From Narthecium ossifragum (Eukaryota > Streptophyta > Magnoliopsida > Dioscoreales > Nartheciaceae): a DNA stretch of 64,000 bases. Location: contig OY986963.1 in assembly GCA_963920575.1 (NCBI GenBank), positions 2,642,896 to 2,706,895 of the forward strand, written 5' to 3'. The translations under genes were made by a program, and so were the position numbers. Of this stretch, positions 61,425-64,000 are shown in pieces. The notes below the pieces were generated by a model. That model was not told the origin of the DNA, did not search any database, and was given only the letters and a program-made list of their open reading frames with translations. Position 1 is the first letter of the stretch. Each line of letters begins with the position of its first letter.

Positions 61425-63922
61425 TGTCACGCCCCGACCCAGAAAACCCATTCGGGACGTGGCGTGAGGGTCCTAACACTATTCATCATCAACCGGCGCA
61501 GTACAATCGGAAAGGATAAACAATTTAAACAAAAGTATTCCAGAGGCTAAACAGATTCAATTCAAAATTTTATACAAACATCCTTCAAGGTACAAATATG
61601 ATACAAGATCCCAAAAATCCTCAAAGGTACAACAGATACATATATAAATATCAAAAGGGTACAACCGTCATATCCTCCAACAAAACCTCAGACGCCTCTG
61701 GATGTACCTGCGCCGCCAAAAGCCGAGCCAGCTGGCTCCACCGAAGGAGGACCGCCGCCTGCACCTGCAAATGCAGCCCGGGTAGGAATGAGCATAAAGC
61801 CCAGTAGGGTTCTACTCTACGGCACACTGAAGGGAGGAAAACAACAACAGTGTTGTCCACCAGCCTAAGTCTAAAGGATGCCACGGGTCCCATAACCCAC
61901 CGATGTCCCAAGGGTTCCTGTCATGAAACCTCTCTCCTGAACATGTTACCAGGAGGACCACGGAAACAGTAACATGCAGGCTCTAACCCTTACCCAGCAG
62001 GGATACCACTGCCTGGGGACCACGTCGGGAACTCCTCGGTTGCATCCTTAGCACTTGGCCTTGGAAGACAACACGACCTCTAAACCTCCAACAAAGATTC
62101 AAGCCGACTATCGCAATCCTCAATCATCAGAGATTCAGATCGACAATCACACCCTAGTCCTGACTACCCAGCCACGGTCCTAAGGCTAGATCCGAGCTAC
62201 CCGAGAGCCTCGGATCGGCGACCCAAGACATCGCCCGCCTAACCTCAAATGCCTCTAATGCATACAATGCATGAGCTTAAGCAAGCATCTAATCCTAGAT
62301 GTCTCTATATGTCACATCAACTGTTATAAGTTCAACAGATATACAATAGCCCTCGGCACTCGCCGGCAAGAGGCTAAGGTTCCACAATTCCTCATTAGCT
62401 AGCACTCATAGCTAGCTAATGGTTAAGTAAGCAACCAGACATTTAATTTCTATTAAACTTGAATTAAATGCAAACACAACCATAAGTTTGCTAAAAAGGG
62501 GAGAAACTCGGATCAAATCTCAAACCCGATGAAAACCCTTTGAAAACCTCATCAAATCCATCTATAAACCTCCCAACACGTTTAAGACTCAATCAAAGTT
62601 GAAAGCCATTCAAGAAGAACCAAAGAACATTGTTCAAAGGATCACGGACGATGCCACGGTCGATCCGTGGATCGACCGTGAGGCCACGGACGATGCCACG
62701 GTCGATCCGTGTATCGACCGTGAGACCCATACGAAGAAAACCAAGGGCGACGGTCGATCCAACCATCGACCCTGAGAAGCCCAAAACCAAGCAGAGCCTG
62801 ACGGTCGATGCGACGGTCGATAGTCAGGTAAATGGCAAAAAAGCGAAGGCCCCACGGTCAATCGACCCATCGACCCTGGGGACCCAAAAACTCGACAGAG
62901 CCCGACGGTCGATCTGACGGTCGACCGTCAGGCCCAGAGAAAATATACTAAAGCATGACGGTCGATATACATCGATGCACCGATCGACCGTCGAGCTCCA
63001 GACGCAAAATACCAGAAATCCTAATTCTAAGATTTCAAGAATCAAAACATGTTAGAATACAATCAAATTTTGCAAGCAAGTATATTTTGAGGTGAGGAAA
63101 CTAATGGTGTAAAGAAATCCAGTTTTTAACGGTTAAATCCCATTTTAGGTCTGAAAAACCAAAAACCGATGAAACCGTGAGATACGGAAACTAACCATTA
63201 TAACACCAGTTTTGTAATGCAAGAATACAAGGAATGAGCTACATTACATAGGCAAGGATCTACAAGCATGCTATCATGGTATTCACAGCAAAAACACAAA
63301 CATCCTAACCTAGTAGAACCCGATCCAAGGATCGAGGTAGAAACACCTACCTTAAACGCAATCCCAGCTTCTCCACGCGTCCAGCCAACCTTGCCACGAA
63401 GATCCGCTACTCAGCCCCTCCAAGATCAAGCCCAGCCGAAGGAGAGGGAAGAAGGGGAGAAGAAGAGGAGACGTCGGTGGAGAAGAGAAGGAAGAACCAG
63501 CCAAAGAAAGAGAAGAAGGGAAGGAGAGAAGAGAGGAGAGAAGAGAGGGGAGCGGGTGGGGGTTGGAGCCAACTGCTCCAACCACCCTCCACTCACCAGG
63601 CCCCTAATGGGCCGGATCCTCTCTAACGGGCCAAAAACCCGTTGACCCGCTAACGAGCCCGATAGCGAGCTCTAGCGCGCCCGAGCTGGGATCTTCCGAT
63701 CCCGGGTCCGCCTAACCATCCTAAACAACCACATACATCAATCCAAGTCCGTGGGTGCAACGCGGGTGTGAAACCGACCACCAGGGGGCATATTTACCAA
63801 AATGCCCCTGGGGTCCAAACCGCCACACGATCGCCCGATCGTGCCCGACGCGGAACCAAACCAACAGGAAACCGGCTCTCGAACCACGTGGTCGAGTCAG
63901 GTCTGAGGGGCGGGCCCTCACA
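61425..63922 (+). mobile_element. solo LTR, copy B (TG...CA, 5-bp target duplication)
   Basis: Starts TGTCACGCCCCGACCC and ends GGGCCCTCACA, with direct repeat CGCTC at 61420-61424 and 63923-63927. It is in the same orientation and family as copy A. Shared blocks are TGCACCTGCAAATGCAGCC with CGGGTAGG after it near 61770, a GA-rich tract (63430-63550), GATCTTCCGATCCCGGGTCC (about 63690), and GTGTGAAAC...TTTACCAAAATGCCCC near the end. No gag or pol is present. A different palindrome array occupies 62640-62992. Confidence 0.85.
62640..62992. repeat. ACGGTCGAT...ATCGACCGT palindrome array in solo LTR B
   Basis: About seven units in which ACGGTCGAT is followed within 3-10 bases by its complement ATCGACCGT or a variant. 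Units are separated by spacers of about 20-30 bases (for example GAGGCCACGGACGATGCC and GAGAAGCCCAAAACCAAGCA). The first two units are nearly identical. Confidence 0.9.
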
Positions 63923-64000
63923 CGCTCCATACCTATTAAGGCTAATACCAAACCCATACTATCAGGGGCGGGTTGGGGCGGGAACCCGCTTAACCGGCCT

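Larger units (their letters stand above)
60797..64000. mobile_element. hAT-like element, right end beyond window, split by a solo LTR
   Basis: TAGGGATGGCAGCGGGGCGA at about 60797 resembles the TAGGGATGGCAA-type terminus of plant hAT elements and is followed by GGGGCGGGTTGG and ACCAAACCCATCCCAT. The same words recur after the LTR at about 63940-64000. The LTR therefore appears to have landed inside this element, whose other end is outside the window. Confidence 0.5.

Noticed and set aside
62640..62992. CRISPR-like array
   Set aside because: Units are degenerate palindromes with similar, not unique, spacers inside an LTR of a plant nuclear genome, and no cas genes are present.

Overview
This is a nuclear genomic window from a flowering plant. 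All the coding genes are split by GT-AG (and a few GC-AG) introns and encode plant-type proteins. Transposon remnants fill the space between them. The strongly GC-rich 5' half of the trihelix gene hints at a monocot, but that is inference; I cannot name the species. A 200-base run of N (8601-8800) marks an assembly gap.

Layout, left to right: a trihelix transcription factor (- strand, 1205-2092); (S)-ureidoglycine aminohydrolase of purine breakdown (-, 3272 to beyond 8600, first exon cut by the gap); a 35-exon SpoU/TARBP1-type tRNA 2'-O-methyltransferase (+, 9927-30902); a subtilase of the SBT2 type (+, 31734-35178); Mediator subunit MED31 (+, 36934 to about 40122); mitochondrial glutamate dehydrogenase (+, 44077-47530); a decayed B3-domain gene (+, about 54001-54790); a linker-histone (H15)/AT-hook protein (-, 55195-56164); and the chlorophyll-synthesis anchor protein LIL3 (-, 58043-59191). 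I rebuilt every intact gene exon by exon with phases that agree. GDH comes out at exactly 411 residues, and the methyltransferase at 1836 residues.

The genes do not form a pathway or operon. They are independent housekeeping or regulatory genes in ordinary plant order. The aminohydrolase and the methyltransferase are head to head across the gap.

The rest is mobile or repetitive DNA: a plastid 16S rDNA insertion and three LINE RNase H remnants; a foldback element with a perfect 9-bp target duplication and a hAT-like element with an 8-bp one, both inside methyltransferase introns; a hairpin MITE; and two related solo LTRs (49000-51434 and 61425-63922). Each LTR has an intact 5-bp target duplication, lies inside a GGCCCG-rich hAT-like element, and carries its own array of short palindromes. 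I found no convincing new biological system. The most unusual signals are four GC-AG introns among about 69, the LTR palindrome arrays, a 33-residue in-frame duplication in the H15 protein, and apparent old microsynteny between the methyltransferase and LIL3.
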